Below, piece after piece: positions 10,385-19,245 of a stretch of DNA of 64,000 nucleotides (its first letter is position 1; every line of letters starts with the position of its first letter). Below the pieces are notes generated by a model, which worked only from the letters and a program-made list of their open reading frames with translations, was not told where the DNA came from and did not search any database. The position numbers and the translations under genes were made by a program. The DNA comes from Borreliella burgdorferi B31. GTDB lineage: Bacteria > Spirochaetota > Spirochaetia > Borreliales > Borreliaceae. Location: NCBI RefSeq assembly GCF_000008685.2, contig NC_001318.1, forward strand, positions 691,441-755,440, read 5' to 3'.

Positions 10385-10834
10385 TTGAAAAAAATTTTAA
10401 AACGGTTTTTGTTTTTAGTTTTGTCGATGTCTTTTTTATCTTTTGCTGATCATTTTTACGATAAAGAAATTATGATAAATGGGGTTAAGTTTTTTGTAAA
10501 AATAGCATCTAATGAGCTTGATAGGGCAAAAGGTTACATGGGTGCTCAAAAAGTTGAATATGGCAATGGAATGCTTTTTGTTTTTAAAAAAGATCAAAAT
10601 TTGTCTTTTTGGATGGAAAATACACCTTTGCTGCTTGAAATAGCTTATATTGATTCAAGTGGAATTATTAAAGAGATTTATGATTTAGAGCCGTACTCTA
10701 GGGCAAATGTTAATTCTCTTTATAAGGTAAGGTATGCTCTTGAGCTTCCAAGGGGCTCATTTTCTAAATTTCAAATAAAAATAGGTGACAAGGTTCATTT
10801 TTGCTTTGATGTTAATTCTTTATTAGTAGAATGA
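10385..10834 (+). CDS. DUF192 family exported protein
   Basis: The 149-residue protein has a Lys/Arg-rich start and a hydrophobic leader (KKILKRFLFLVLSMSF), followed by a DUF192 domain. Family hallmarks seen are LDRAKGYMG, NGMLFVFKKDQNLSFWMENT and ALELPRGSF. The domain is a small beta barrel of unknown biochemical function, usually exported. The start is a TTG with a weak AAGG ribosome-binding site. It is the last gene before a convergent lipoprotein gene, whose stop lies 8 nt beyond. Confidence 0.8.
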   Translation: MKKILKRFLFLVLSMSFLSFADHFYDKEIMINGVKFFVKIASNELDRAKGYMGAQKVEYGNGMLFVFKKDQNLSFWMENTPLLLEIAYIDSSGIIKEIYDLEPYSRANVNSLYKVRYALELPRGSFSKFQIKIGDKVHFCFDVNSLLVE

Positions 10835-10842
10835 TTTTGAAA

Positions 10843-11511
10843 TTATTGGGCTTTGATTTCTTGAAGTTCTTCTTCTATTTGATCTTCTTTAAGTTCGTTA
10901 TTAGATTCTTTTGTTGAATTTGTTTTTTCTTGCTTTAAGGTGGGCTGTTCATTTGATTCATTTGTATTGTTATTTTCTTCATTATTATCAATGTTTTCGT
11001 TGTTGGTTGTTATTATTTTTTTGAAAATACTTATTGTTGAGGCAATCTCATCAATTGCATCAAGCAAAAATGTATCATTTGCAAATTCTTCTGCTTTTAC
11101 AATATATACCAAAGAGTTGATTCCTCTTTCTGCATTATGAATAATCTCCCACGATCCAAATACTCTGTTATTATAACTATCGCTCATAAGCGAGTCAGAT
11201 ATTTCTTTTATTTTTGGTGTGTTTATATCAAATACTTTAACAATTCCAAATATTTCTCTTATCTTTGAATTTTTATATGAGTTTAGTCTTGATCTGATGA
11301 TTACTTCTTCTTTTTCGTTATTGTTTATATCTTTAAATGCTATAAAGTCATTTTCTGAGTCTATTTTATATTCAATTTTGTTTTTATCTAAAAATTTTTT
11401 AATTCTCTTGTCGTACTGTATATTCTTATGATTGCAAGAAATGAGTGCAAAAATGATAATGATCATGCCGTAGAATAATGTATTAATATTCATTATTCTT
11501 GCAATTAGCAT
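10843..11511 (-). CDS. Predicted lipoprotein with Asn/Glu-rich C-terminal tail
   Basis: The N-terminus has a hydrophobic leader ending in FALISC-NHK, a plausible lipobox with the lipidated Cys, so export and lipidation are likely. No family is recognised. The last 60 residues are low-complexity, rich in Asn, Glu, Lys and Thr, and probably disordered. The frame also has an ATG at 11526, but a TATAAT on this strand at 11533-11538 would make that start leaderless. Starts at 11511 or 11493 both give a usable leader; 11511 keeps an Arg in the n-region. It is convergent with the DUF192 gene. Confidence 0.7.
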   Translation of the reverse strand: MLIARIMNINTLFYGMIIIIFALISCNHKNIQYDKRIKKFLDKNKIEYKIDSENDFIAFKDINNNEKEEVIIRSRLNSYKNSKIREIFGIVKVFDINTPKIKEISDSLMSDSYNNRVFGSWEIIHNAERGINSLVYIVKAEEFANDTFLLDAIDEIASTISIFKKIITTNNENIDNNEENNNTNESNEQPTLKQEKTNSTKESNNELKEDQIEEELQEIKAQ

Positions 11512-11568
11512 TGTATTATGTAACATATGATTATTATAATTTAATTATAAGGATTTTAAAAGTAATTT

Positions 11569-12528
11569 ATGCGTCTTCCAGGTAGTGGCTATTCATATAC
11601 TGTTATTCAATCTAAAAATAATTATTCACAAAAATCTTCTTTTGGAATTTCTTTTGTAATATTAAGCAGAGGAACAAAAATTTTTAGAGAAGATTTGTTT
11701 GAATTTTTATCAAATTTTGACTTTATAAGAGAAATAATTTCAATTGAAAAACAGAGCAATAGAAGTTCTTTGCAGTTTATTTCAGAAAGTTATGGTAAGT
11801 TAAAATTTATTTTACTTTCTGACGATTTGAATTCTGGGGAAAAGGTTAATTTAGCAATGAAAGAATCCAGCTGTGATTTTGTTTTTGTTTTGCAAAGTGA
11901 TATGTACTTGTTAAATCCCTTTTGGATTCCAAATATATTCGATGAAATAGTAAAAAAAAATGTTCTTCTTGTTGGTGGGGAGTTTTTTGATAAAGAAGAG
12001 GAAATGATTCCTTCAATTTTTCTTCCCAGCATAGATAAAAAGCAAAAGTTTAAGGTAATTTTAGTAAATTCTGAGAAAGACTATGAAAAAACTTTGATTA
12101 CCATGGATTATTGCGGACTTTATTCTAAAGAGAAATTTTTACAGCTTGGAGGTTTTGACGCAAGAATTCAAAATGAATATTTTCAAAGAATAGATTTTGG
12201 ACTAAGAGCTATTTATTTTGGGGAGCATGTTTATATTTATAGAAAGCTGAGAATCCAGTATACTGCATTAAATTCGCCAGAAAATTTAACCAAAAGCAAA
12301 AGTTTTTTGATTTTTTTGCTTAAGAATTATGTCCCAATTTTTGTTGGAAATGGCGTTGTTTTTTCTTTTTTAAGGTTTTGCAAAATTTGTTTAAAATACA
12401 AAATTAATCCTTTTCTCTTCCAAAAAGAGTTTAAGGAGATAAAAGGTGAGATTACTAAAAATAGCTTAAGATTCAAAGGAGACTTAAAGAGTGCCATTGA
12501 GCTTTGGGAAAATGATATTATTGATTGA
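11569..12528 (+). CDS. Family 2-like glycosyltransferase
   Basis: The 319-residue cytoplasmic protein looks like a GT-A fold glycosyltransferase. There is a beta-alpha nucleotide-binding start (FGISFVILSRG), the donor-binding segment AMKESSCDFVFVLQSDMYL, where QSD replaces the usual DxD, and LGGFDARIQNEYFQRIDFGLR, corresponding to the GGFDE...EDxDLxxR acceptor motif. Donor and acceptor are unknown. Its 3' end overlaps the murein amidase gene, suggesting a cell-envelope role, but that is inference from position. Confidence 0.7.
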   Translation: MRLPGSGYSYTVIQSKNNYSQKSSFGISFVILSRGTKIFREDLFEFLSNFDFIREIISIEKQSNRSSLQFISESYGKLKFILLSDDLNSGEKVNLAMKESSCDFVFVLQSDMYLLNPFWIPNIFDEIVKKNVLLVGGEFFDKEEEMIPSIFLPSIDKKQKFKVILVNSEKDYEKTLITMDYCGLYSKEKFLQLGGFDARIQNEYFQRIDFGLRAIYFGEHVYIYRKLRIQYTALNSPENLTKSKSFLIFLLKNYVPIFVGNGVVFSFLRFCKICLKYKINPFLFQKEFKEIKGEITKNSLRFKGDLKSAIELWENDIID

Positions 12529-13519
12529 TTTGATTTTGTTTTCATATTTAAGCTTGTATTCTAAGACCCCCGATTATTTAAATGTTCTTGATTTTTTTGA
12601 TACTAATGTTTTTAGGTTTGATTTTAACATTGAAAATGATGTTTTTACAATTGAAAATGATAAGGGATATTTGAAGTTTAGGGTAGGCTTTGAATATGCG
12701 CTTACATCTTCTGGTTATTATATGTTTGTAGACCCAATTATTGACATTCGTGGAGAAATTTTAATAAGTCAAAAGGTATTAAAACAAATTGAAAATTATT
12801 TTAGTTCTCTTAAAGACTATAATAAACCCAGAATTACTTCAATAATCATTGATCCTGGACATGGCGGGCATGATACTGGTGCTGTTGTGACTTTAAAGAT
12901 AAATGGTTATGACGTTGTGCTTCAGGAAAAAGATTTTGCATTAACCTATTCTATATATTTGTCTAAAATTTTAAGTAATTATTTTGTAAATAAAAATATT
13001 TTGTTAACTCGTATAAATGATGTTTATTTAACTTTAAAAGAACGGTCGGAATTTGCAAATGCAATAAAGCCAAATTTCCCCAATAATGTTATATTTTTAT
13101 CTATACATGCTAATGATGCTCCAAACGGTGAAGCTAGAGGAGTTGAGTTTTGGTATCTTCCTAAGGATTCAAAAAGAGAAGTTATTAAAGATTTTAAGGG
13201 ATATGATATTAAAGGTAATAGATACTTAAGCGAGCTTAATGATATACTAGATATTAAATATAAATATGAATCAAAAAGATTGGCTGAAATTTTGTATAAA
13301 GTGTTTAAAAATGAGTTAAGCGAAACTAATATTAGGCCAATCAGAAAAGAGCAATGGTTTGTAATAAAAAACAGCAGTATGCCTGCTGTGTTGATTGAAA
13401 TGGGGTTTTTATCCAATATTTTAGATGCTAAATTAATTTTGGATTATAATTACATGAGCAAGTTTAATATTCTAATACTTAAAGCTTTAATGGAATTTAT
13501 AAATTTTTATGAAAAATAA
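12491..13519 (+). CDS. N-acetylmuramoyl-L-alanine amidase (Amidase_3)
   Basis: Zinc enzyme that cuts the bond between N-acetylmuramic acid and the stem peptide of murein, used in cell separation. After a short hydrophobic leader and a unique 90-residue N-terminal region, the catalytic domain starts at IIIDPGHGGHD (about residue 118). The other metal and catalytic residues are in LQEKDFALT (Glu), FLSIHAND (His) and VLIEMGFLSN (Glu). GTG 12491 has a good AAGGAG upstream and overlaps the glycosyltransferase by 38 nt; ATG 12512 is an alternative that would start directly at the leader. Length (342) is normal. Confidence 0.92.
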   Translation: MPLSFGKMILLIDLILFSYLSLYSKTPDYLNVLDFFDTNVFRFDFNIENDVFTIENDKGYLKFRVGFEYALTSSGYYMFVDPIIDIRGEILISQKVLKQIENYFSSLKDYNKPRITSIIIDPGHGGHDTGAVVTLKINGYDVVLQEKDFALTYSIYLSKILSNYFVNKNILLTRINDVYLTLKERSEFANAIKPNFPNNVIFLSIHANDAPNGEARGVEFWYLPKDSKREVIKDFKGYDIKGNRYLSELNDILDIKYKYESKRLAEILYKVFKNELSETNIRPIRKEQWFVIKNSSMPAVLIEMGFLSNILDAKLILDYNYMSKFNILILKALMEFINFYEK

Positions 13520-14060
13520 TATTTCGGATATATTTTTTAAATATAATGTAGTGATTTATAAATTTTTAAATTCAAAAAAAGAGCATATGATTAGGGTGCT
13601 TTTGGGGTCTTTGGCAGTAAGCTTTTTGTTTTCTATTTGTATGGTTTTTTTAAATTATGATAATCTTTTTTCAAAAAAGGTTTTTTATTTTCATTCTAGC
13701 AAGGGATTTGTTGCTAATTTAAGATATTTAAGAGATGAACAAAATTTGAAAGATAATTTAGATCTTTTAGTAAAAGATTTTCTTTTAGGAAGCAATGAAG
13801 GGTTTTCTTTTGGGTTTTTATTAAGTGATTCAAGATTTTTATATTCTTTTTTAAAGAATGGAGTTTATTATGTAAATCTTTCAAGAGAATTTTATGATTC
13901 TTTTAATAATGGTGATTATAATGAATCTAATGAATCTTTTGATGTTAAGGTCAATCTTTTTGCTATGTCTTTAATAAAAACAATGCGCTTTAACTATCCT
14001 GGTAAGATAAAAAAGATTGTTATTCTTGTTGAAGGGTGTATCTTAAAGGAGCAAAGTTGA
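13509..14060 (+). CDS. GerMN-domain membrane-anchored protein
   Basis: The 183-residue protein has one membrane helix (about residues 29-50) and an extracytoplasmic domain. Pieces typical of GerMN domains are GVYYVNLSREF and a C-terminal NLFAMSLIKTMRF...KKIVILVEG. GerMN domains occur in spore germination proteins and in non-spore-forming bacteria beside murein hydrolases, where their role is unknown. The ATG overlaps the amidase stop by 11 nt, so the two are translationally coupled and probably act together at the cell wall. Confidence 0.75.
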   Translation: MKNNISDIFFKYNVVIYKFLNSKKEHMIRVLLGSLAVSFLFSICMVFLNYDNLFSKKVFYFHSSKGFVANLRYLRDEQNLKDNLDLLVKDFLLGSNEGFSFGFLLSDSRFLYSFLKNGVYYVNLSREFYDSFNNGDYNESNESFDVKVNLFAMSLIKTMRFNYPGKIKKIVILVEGCILKEQS

Positions 14061-14139
14061 TAAATTAAATTTTACTAATAAAAATAATTAAAAAACGAAA
14101 ATTTTATAAAAGATTTATATATATAAGGAGTTGGTTTAC

Positions 14140-15165
14140 ATGAAAAGGAAAGCTAAAAGTATTTTATTTTTTTTATTATCCACTGTTCTTTTTGCTCAAG
14201 AGACTGATGGATTAGCAGAGGGTTCTAAAAGGGCAGAGCCTGGAGAATTAGTTTTAGATTTTGCCGAGCTTGCAAGAGATCCAAGTTCAACTAGACTTGA
14301 TCTTACAAATTATGTTGATTATGTATATTCGGGCGCTTCTGGTATTGTTAAGCCGGAAGATATGGTTGTAGATCTTGGGATAAATAATTGGAGCGTTTTA
14401 CTTACTCCTTCTGCAAGGTTGCAGGCTTACGTTAAAAATTCAGTTGTTGCGCCCGCTGTTGTTAAGAGTGAGTCAAAAAGGTACGCAGGTGATACTATTT
14501 TAGGGGTAAGAGTTTTGTTTCCAAGCTATTCTCAATCATCTGCTATGATTATGCCACCATTTAAAATTCCTTTTTATTCAGGGGAAAGTGGCAATCAATT
14601 TTTAGGCAAAGGTCTTATTGATAACATTAAAACCATGAAAGAAATTAAGGTATCTGTTTATAGTTTAGGGTATGAGATAGATCTTGAGGTTTTATTTGAA
14701 GATATGAATGGCATGGAATATGCTTATTCTATGGGTACTTTAAAGTTTAAAGGGTGGGCTGATTTAATTTGGTCAAATCCTAACTATATTCCTAATATAT
14801 CATCCAGAATTATTAAAGACGATGTTCCAAATTATCCTCTTGCTTCAAGTAAAATGAGATTTAAGGCTTTTAGAGTTTCAAAGTCACACAGTTCAAAAGA
14901 GCAAAATTTCATCTTTTATGTTAAAGATTTAAGAGTTCTTTATGATAAGTTGAGTGTTTCAATAGATTCTGATATTGACAGTGAGTCTGTATTTAAAGTT
15001 TATGAGACTAGCGGAACTGAATCCCTTCGTAAATTAAAGGCACACGAAACTTTTAAAAGAGTTTTAAAGCTTAGAGAAAAAATTTCTATGCCTGAAGGCT
15101 CTTTCCAAAACTTTGTAGAAAAGATTGAGAGTGAAAAACCTGAAGAATCATCTCCGAAAAATTAG
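14140..15165 (+). CDS. flaA: Flagellar filament outer sheath protein FlaA
   Basis: FlaA forms the minor sheath layer of the periplasmic flagella of spirochaetes. The 341-residue product begins with a signal peptide (MKRKAKSILFFLLSTVLFA) that would be cleaved before QETDG, as expected for a protein exported by Sec rather than by the flagellar apparatus. A TTG at 14131 is in frame, but AAGGAG at 14125-14130 is spaced for the ATG at 14140. It is the first gene of flaA-cheA2-cheW3-cheX-cheY3. A strong stem-loop lies between it and cheA2. Confidence 0.96.
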   Translation: MKRKAKSILFFLLSTVLFAQETDGLAEGSKRAEPGELVLDFAELARDPSSTRLDLTNYVDYVYSGASGIVKPEDMVVDLGINNWSVLLTPSARLQAYVKNSVVAPAVVKSESKRYAGDTILGVRVLFPSYSQSSAMIMPPFKIPFYSGESGNQFLGKGLIDNIKTMKEIKVSVYSLGYEIDLEVLFEDMNGMEYAYSMGTLKFKGWADLIWSNPNYIPNISSRIIKDDVPNYPLASSKMRFKAFRVSKSHSSKEQNFIFYVKDLRVLYDKLSVSIDSDIDSESVFKVYETSGTESLRKLKAHETFKRVLKLREKISMPEGSFQNFVEKIESEKPEESSPKN

Positions 15166-15174
15166 GTTTAAATT

Positions 15175-15212
15175 AATATGTAAAGCTACCTAAAAGGTTT
15201 GCTTTACATATT
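15175..15212 (+). other. Stem-loop in the flaA-cheA2 intergenic region
   Basis: A perfect 12-bp stem (15175-15186 with 15201-15212) encloses an inner 4-bp stem (ACCT at 1588-91 of that block, i.e. 15188-15191, with AGGT at 15195-15198). It starts 10 nt after the flaA stop and ends 20 nt before cheA2. There is no T run after it, so it is not a standard intrinsic terminator. It could stabilise the 3' end of processed flaA mRNA or dampen read-through. Confidence 0.65.
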
Positions 15213-15232
15213 AAAATAATAGGAAATAGTAT

Positions 15233-17827
15233 ATGGAAATATTAGATTTGGAAAATGAAGAGCTTTTAGGAGTTTTTTTTGAAGAAGCTCAAAATCTTGT
15301 AGATATCCTTGAAGAGAATATTATGTCATTAGAGGATGATCCTAATAATTCTGATACTATTGATGAAATATTCAGGGCAGCTCATACTTTAAAAGGAAGC
15401 TCTGCTTCTCTTGATATGATGGAGTTATCTGATTTTACCCATATTGTCGAAGATGTTTTTGATGCTATTAGAGATGGTAAGGTAAATATAAATAATGATC
15501 TTGTTGATCTGCTTTTAAGTTCATTAGATGTTATCAAGGAAATGCTTGCGCTTCGTATTGATGGCAAGGTTTATTTAAATGACATAAGTGATCTTAAAAG
15601 CAAATTAAAGCAATTTTTAGTAATTGATGATCAGACTTTTATTAAGAGATTTGATGGAAATTCAATTAAAAACAATTTTTGTCTTTCAGAATCAGATCTT
15701 GAGGAGATAAGAGAAGGGCTAGGAATTGGACAAAAGGTTTTAAGGATCAGTGTTGTTTTTAATTCAAATAGCAATTCTGAAGTTGAAAATAGTGGGCTAA
15801 AAATATTTAATATTTTAAAAAATTTAGGATCTGTACTTCATACAATTCCTAAATATGAGCAAATCATAGAGGATAAATTTTTAAAAAGGGTTGATTATTA
15901 TCTGATATATTCAGATATAGAAGGCGTGAAAAAAAGTTTAGATTCTTTAAATTTAATTGAAAGCTATTTGGTTGATGAATTTAACGTAAAAGAAGAATTA
16001 AAAAAGCTTGCAGATGAAGAGATTAAAGATGTTGATTTAGATTCCAATTTTGTTTTAAATGATAATTTTGATTTTACAGAGGATGAGATTTCTGATTTAT
16101 TACTTGAGGTTGAAAATCAAAAGTTATTTAAAGTTAGATTGGATTTTGTAAAAGACAATCCTATGGCTACTATTAGTGGGCTTCAAATGCTTCAAGCATT
16201 AAAAAGTCTTGGTAAAATTTTCAAGTCTATCCCAGATTCTAGCGAATTATTGGCAGATAAGTTTTTTGATTTTGTAATATATTACTTAATATCAAATACC
16301 AGTGAAGAAAGTATTGCTAAAAAGATTAATTTACCAGATGTTGTTAGTCATTTTGAAATCAAAAATGTTAATTTAGAATCTTTAAAGAGCGTAAGGCTAA
16401 AAGAAGATGATGAAGCACCTTTTAAGGAAAATAAAAATATTAAGAAAAATAGTCCAATTAGTGTTAATTTAATTAGAATAGATAGCAAAAAAATAGATTA
16501 CATATTAAATCTTGTCAGTGAGGCTGTAATAAGTAAATCATCTTATAATCAAATAAATTCAGAAATGATTACATTATTTTATAATTTTAATTATTTTTAT
16601 GATTATCAAGAAAGTTTTCAGAGAAACTTTTTAATTGATTTAAAGATAGTTTTCAAAGATGCAGGCTTAACATTAGAAGATGAGATCGAATCACATATTA
16701 ATTCTTTGATGAGTTTTAAAATGGAAAAGGCTCTTAAGGATATATCTGAATTGAGAAATTCTTTTTTCAGACTTCTTCAAAATTTTAAAATGACCTCTGG
16801 GCGGCTGTCAAGAATAATTACAGATTTGCATGAGAGTGTTTTAAAAACCAGAATGTTACCAATATCTAATATATTTTCAAGGTTTACAAGAGTCGTAAGA
16901 GATCTTTCAAAGAAATTAAATAAGATTGTGAATCTTAAAATGGAAGGGGAAGAAACTGAGCTTGATAAGTCTGTTATAGATGACCTTGTAGATCCTTTGA
17001 TGCATTGTGTTAGAAATTCAATGGATCATGGCCTTGAAACAGTTGAAGAGAGAGTTAAAAGGGGAAAGAGCAAAGCAGGTACTATAATTTTGCGTGCCAA
17101 GAATGAAGGTAATGTAATATCAATTGAGATTGAAGATGATGGGATTGGTATAGATCCAAAGGTCATTAGGCGCAAATTAATTGAAAAGGGAACAATAAAA
17201 GAAGATGCAATTTACTCTGATTTTGAACTTATTAACTTAATTTTTGCTCCTGGGTTTTCAACAGCAGTTCAAGTGACAGACCTTTCAGGTAGAGGAGTTG
17301 GTCTTGACGTTGTGAAAAAAAGCATTGAAAAGCTTAATGGAACTATTTTGGTGGAATCAGAAATTGGTCTTGGAACAATTTTTAAAATTAAACTACCATT
17401 GACGTTAGTGATTATACAAGGTCTTTTAGTAAAGTCGGGGTCTGAGACTTATGTTATTCCTTTAAATAATGTTCTTGAAACTCATAGAATAACTGAACAT
17501 GATATAAAATTGCTTGAAAATTATCATGAAGTTTATAATTTAAGAGATGAAGTCATTTCTGTTCTCAGGCTTGATAAACTTTTTAACATAACAAGGGATG
17601 ATTCATTAATAGAAAAATTTTTAATAGTTGTTAATACTAGCAACATGAAGATAGCAATTGTTGTAGACTCTATTCTTGGTGAGGAAGATTTTGTAGTAAA
17701 GCCTATTAAGGATAAATTTTCATCAAGCGCGGGTATAGTTGGGGCTACTACGCTTGGCAATGGTAAGGTTGTATTGATAATTGATGTTTTTAAACTTTTT
17801 GATTTACAAAAGGATACTAAGGAGTGA
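15233..17827 (+). CDS. cheA2: Chemotaxis histidine kinase CheA2
   Basis: CheA autophosphorylates under receptor control and passes phosphate to CheY. The Hpt (P1) domain holds His51 in FRAAHTLKGSS. Two similar segments follow, about residues 169-247 and 298-379, resembling a duplicated P2 (CheY-docking) domain. Then come dimerisation (about 420-560), the kinase core with N box MHCVRNSMDH, G1 EDDGIGID and G2 LSGRGVGLDVV, and the CheW-like P5 domain to the end. The 864-residue length exceeds the 650 or so of E. coli CheA mainly because of the doubled region. It lies 67 nt after flaA. Confidence 0.96.
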   Translation: MEILDLENEELLGVFFEEAQNLVDILEENIMSLEDDPNNSDTIDEIFRAAHTLKGSSASLDMMELSDFTHIVEDVFDAIRDGKVNINNDLVDLLLSSLDVIKEMLALRIDGKVYLNDISDLKSKLKQFLVIDDQTFIKRFDGNSIKNNFCLSESDLEEIREGLGIGQKVLRISVVFNSNSNSEVENSGLKIFNILKNLGSVLHTIPKYEQIIEDKFLKRVDYYLIYSDIEGVKKSLDSLNLIESYLVDEFNVKEELKKLADEEIKDVDLDSNFVLNDNFDFTEDEISDLLLEVENQKLFKVRLDFVKDNPMATISGLQMLQALKSLGKIFKSIPDSSELLADKFFDFVIYYLISNTSEESIAKKINLPDVVSHFEIKNVNLESLKSVRLKEDDEAPFKENKNIKKNSPISVNLIRIDSKKIDYILNLVSEAVISKSSYNQINSEMITLFYNFNYFYDYQESFQRNFLIDLKIVFKDAGLTLEDEIESHINSLMSFKMEKALKDISELRNSFFRLLQNFKMTSGRLSRIITDLHESVLKTRMLPISNIFSRFTRVVRDLSKKLNKIVNLKMEGEETELDKSVIDDLVDPLMHCVRNSMDHGLETVEERVKRGKSKAGTIILRAKNEGNVISIEIEDDGIGIDPKVIRRKLIEKGTIKEDAIYSDFELINLIFAPGFSTAVQVTDLSGRGVGLDVVKKSIEKLNGTILVESEIGLGTIFKIKLPLTLVIIQGLLVKSGSETYVIPLNNVLETHRITEHDIKLLENYHEVYNLRDEVISVLRLDKLFNITRDDSLIEKFLIVVNTSNMKIAIVVDSILGEEDFVVKPIKDKFSSSAGIVGATTLGNGKVVLIIDVFKLFDLQKDTKE

Positions 17828-17833
17828 TCTCTT

Positions 17834-19234
17834 GTGCAGATAAAAGAAATTTATTTTGGACCCAAAATTTTAGATGATAAAAATTCTAATTCTAAATTGA
17901 CCAATTTTGATTTTAAAGTTGTTTCTTTTGAGCTTGGGTCGGATCATTATTTAGTAGACATTATGCAGGTTAAAGAAATTAGAAAATCTAGTAATTTTAC
18001 TTATGTTCCAAATGCCAAAAAGTATGTTGCTGGGCTTGATAATTTACGGGGTGAAATAATTCCTATTATAGATCTTAGAATAATGTTTAATTTAGAATTT
18101 AATAAAAAAGATATTGAAGATATTATGGTTTTAAAAAACGAAGACCTTCTTATAGGGGTAATTGTTGATAAAATTAATAATGTTTTTTCAATAGATTCTA
18201 GCCTTATTCAAGATCCACATCCAGTTTTATCTCAGGATTCTTTAATAAACTATATAAAAGGCGTTGTAGATTATAACGAAAAGCTTTATATACTTCTTAA
18301 TGTTTTTAAAATTTTTAATTATGGTGAAGAAGAAAAGTTATTAAAACCTGGTCAAAATTTTGTTGAAAAAAGCGACTTTGTAAGCGATTGTGATAATTTA
18401 GATATACTAGAAAATTCTAAGAATGATTTTTCCAATAAGGTTTCTTCAAAAAATGATGGTAACAATGAAAATTCAACTCTAAACAATACTGCAGCTTTTA
18501 ATTTGGAAAATATTAAAAAAAATCTTTTGAAATACTCGTTTAATGCTTCTTTGGTAAATGATGTGTTTTTGGAAAAAGTTGGAGTAAAATTTAATATGGT
18601 TGATACTGATTACTTGCCTTGCGATAGTTTTTTAAATGAATTTTATTCAAAATCATCGGGAAATTTGTGGGGAGCTGATTGTTTGGAAGAATTTAAAAAT
18701 GAAATTGTTGAGAGTCGCTTAAGTTTTATGAATAACTTAAATTCTATTTTCAATGTATTGGAAATTGGTTGTGGTAGTGGAAAGGAGACTATGGCTTTAG
18801 CCAATGCTTTGTCTGAATATTATGTAAAACCTTTTAAGTTGACGGCCATTGATAATGATTTATCAAAAGTTGTTGAAACTTCTAGGTTGGTGTTTTCAGA
18901 GTCAGAAATTGGCATTAGTGAAATTTATAGTAGGAATTCTTTTGAACAAAGTCCCGGAGTTTATAAATTTAAGTCAGAAATCCTAAGTAATGTTTTGTTT
19001 GAATATTCCGATGCTCTTTTTTCAGATTTGCCTGATAATTTGGGAATGGTTTTTTTAAAAGATGTTTTATGTTTCTTGGATAGTAAAGATCAGATTTTAA
19101 TTTTAAATATCATTGCTTCCAAAGCTATTAAAGGGGCTCTTTTGGTTTTGGGAGATAACGAAGAGCTTAAAAATAATGATGTTTTTATAAAAGAGAAATC
19201 CACAAAATATTTTAACTTGTACAGGAAAGTCTAA
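17834..19234 (+). CDS. cheW3: CheW3: CheW coupling domain fused to a CheR-like methyltransferase fold
   Basis: The first 170 residues are a CheW domain linking receptors to CheA (FELGSDHYLVDIMQVKEI, VAGLDNLRGEIIPIIDLR). A low-complexity Asn/Ser linker follows. The C-terminal half resembles CheR: an SAM-binding loop LEIGCGSGKET near residue 310, then an Asp-containing strand TAIDND, then VFLKDVLCFLDSKDQ with a terminal LVLGDNEEL, corresponding to CheR's CRNVxIYFD and GxxE motifs. Whether it methylates receptors is unknown, because key positions differ. The start is GTG with AAGGAG upstream, 6 nt after cheA2. Confidence 0.9.
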   Translation: MQIKEIYFGPKILDDKNSNSKLTNFDFKVVSFELGSDHYLVDIMQVKEIRKSSNFTYVPNAKKYVAGLDNLRGEIIPIIDLRIMFNLEFNKKDIEDIMVLKNEDLLIGVIVDKINNVFSIDSSLIQDPHPVLSQDSLINYIKGVVDYNEKLYILLNVFKIFNYGEEEKLLKPGQNFVEKSDFVSDCDNLDILENSKNDFSNKVSSKNDGNNENSTLNNTAAFNLENIKKNLLKYSFNASLVNDVFLEKVGVKFNMVDTDYLPCDSFLNEFYSKSSGNLWGADCLEEFKNEIVESRLSFMNNLNSIFNVLEIGCGSGKETMALANALSEYYVKPFKLTAIDNDLSKVVETSRLVFSESEIGISEIYSRNSFEQSPGVYKFKSEILSNVLFEYSDALFSDLPDNLGMVFLKDVLCFLDSKDQILILNIIASKAIKGALLVLGDNEELKNNDVFIKEKSTKYFNLYRKV

Positions 19235-19245
19235 AGGAGAAATTA

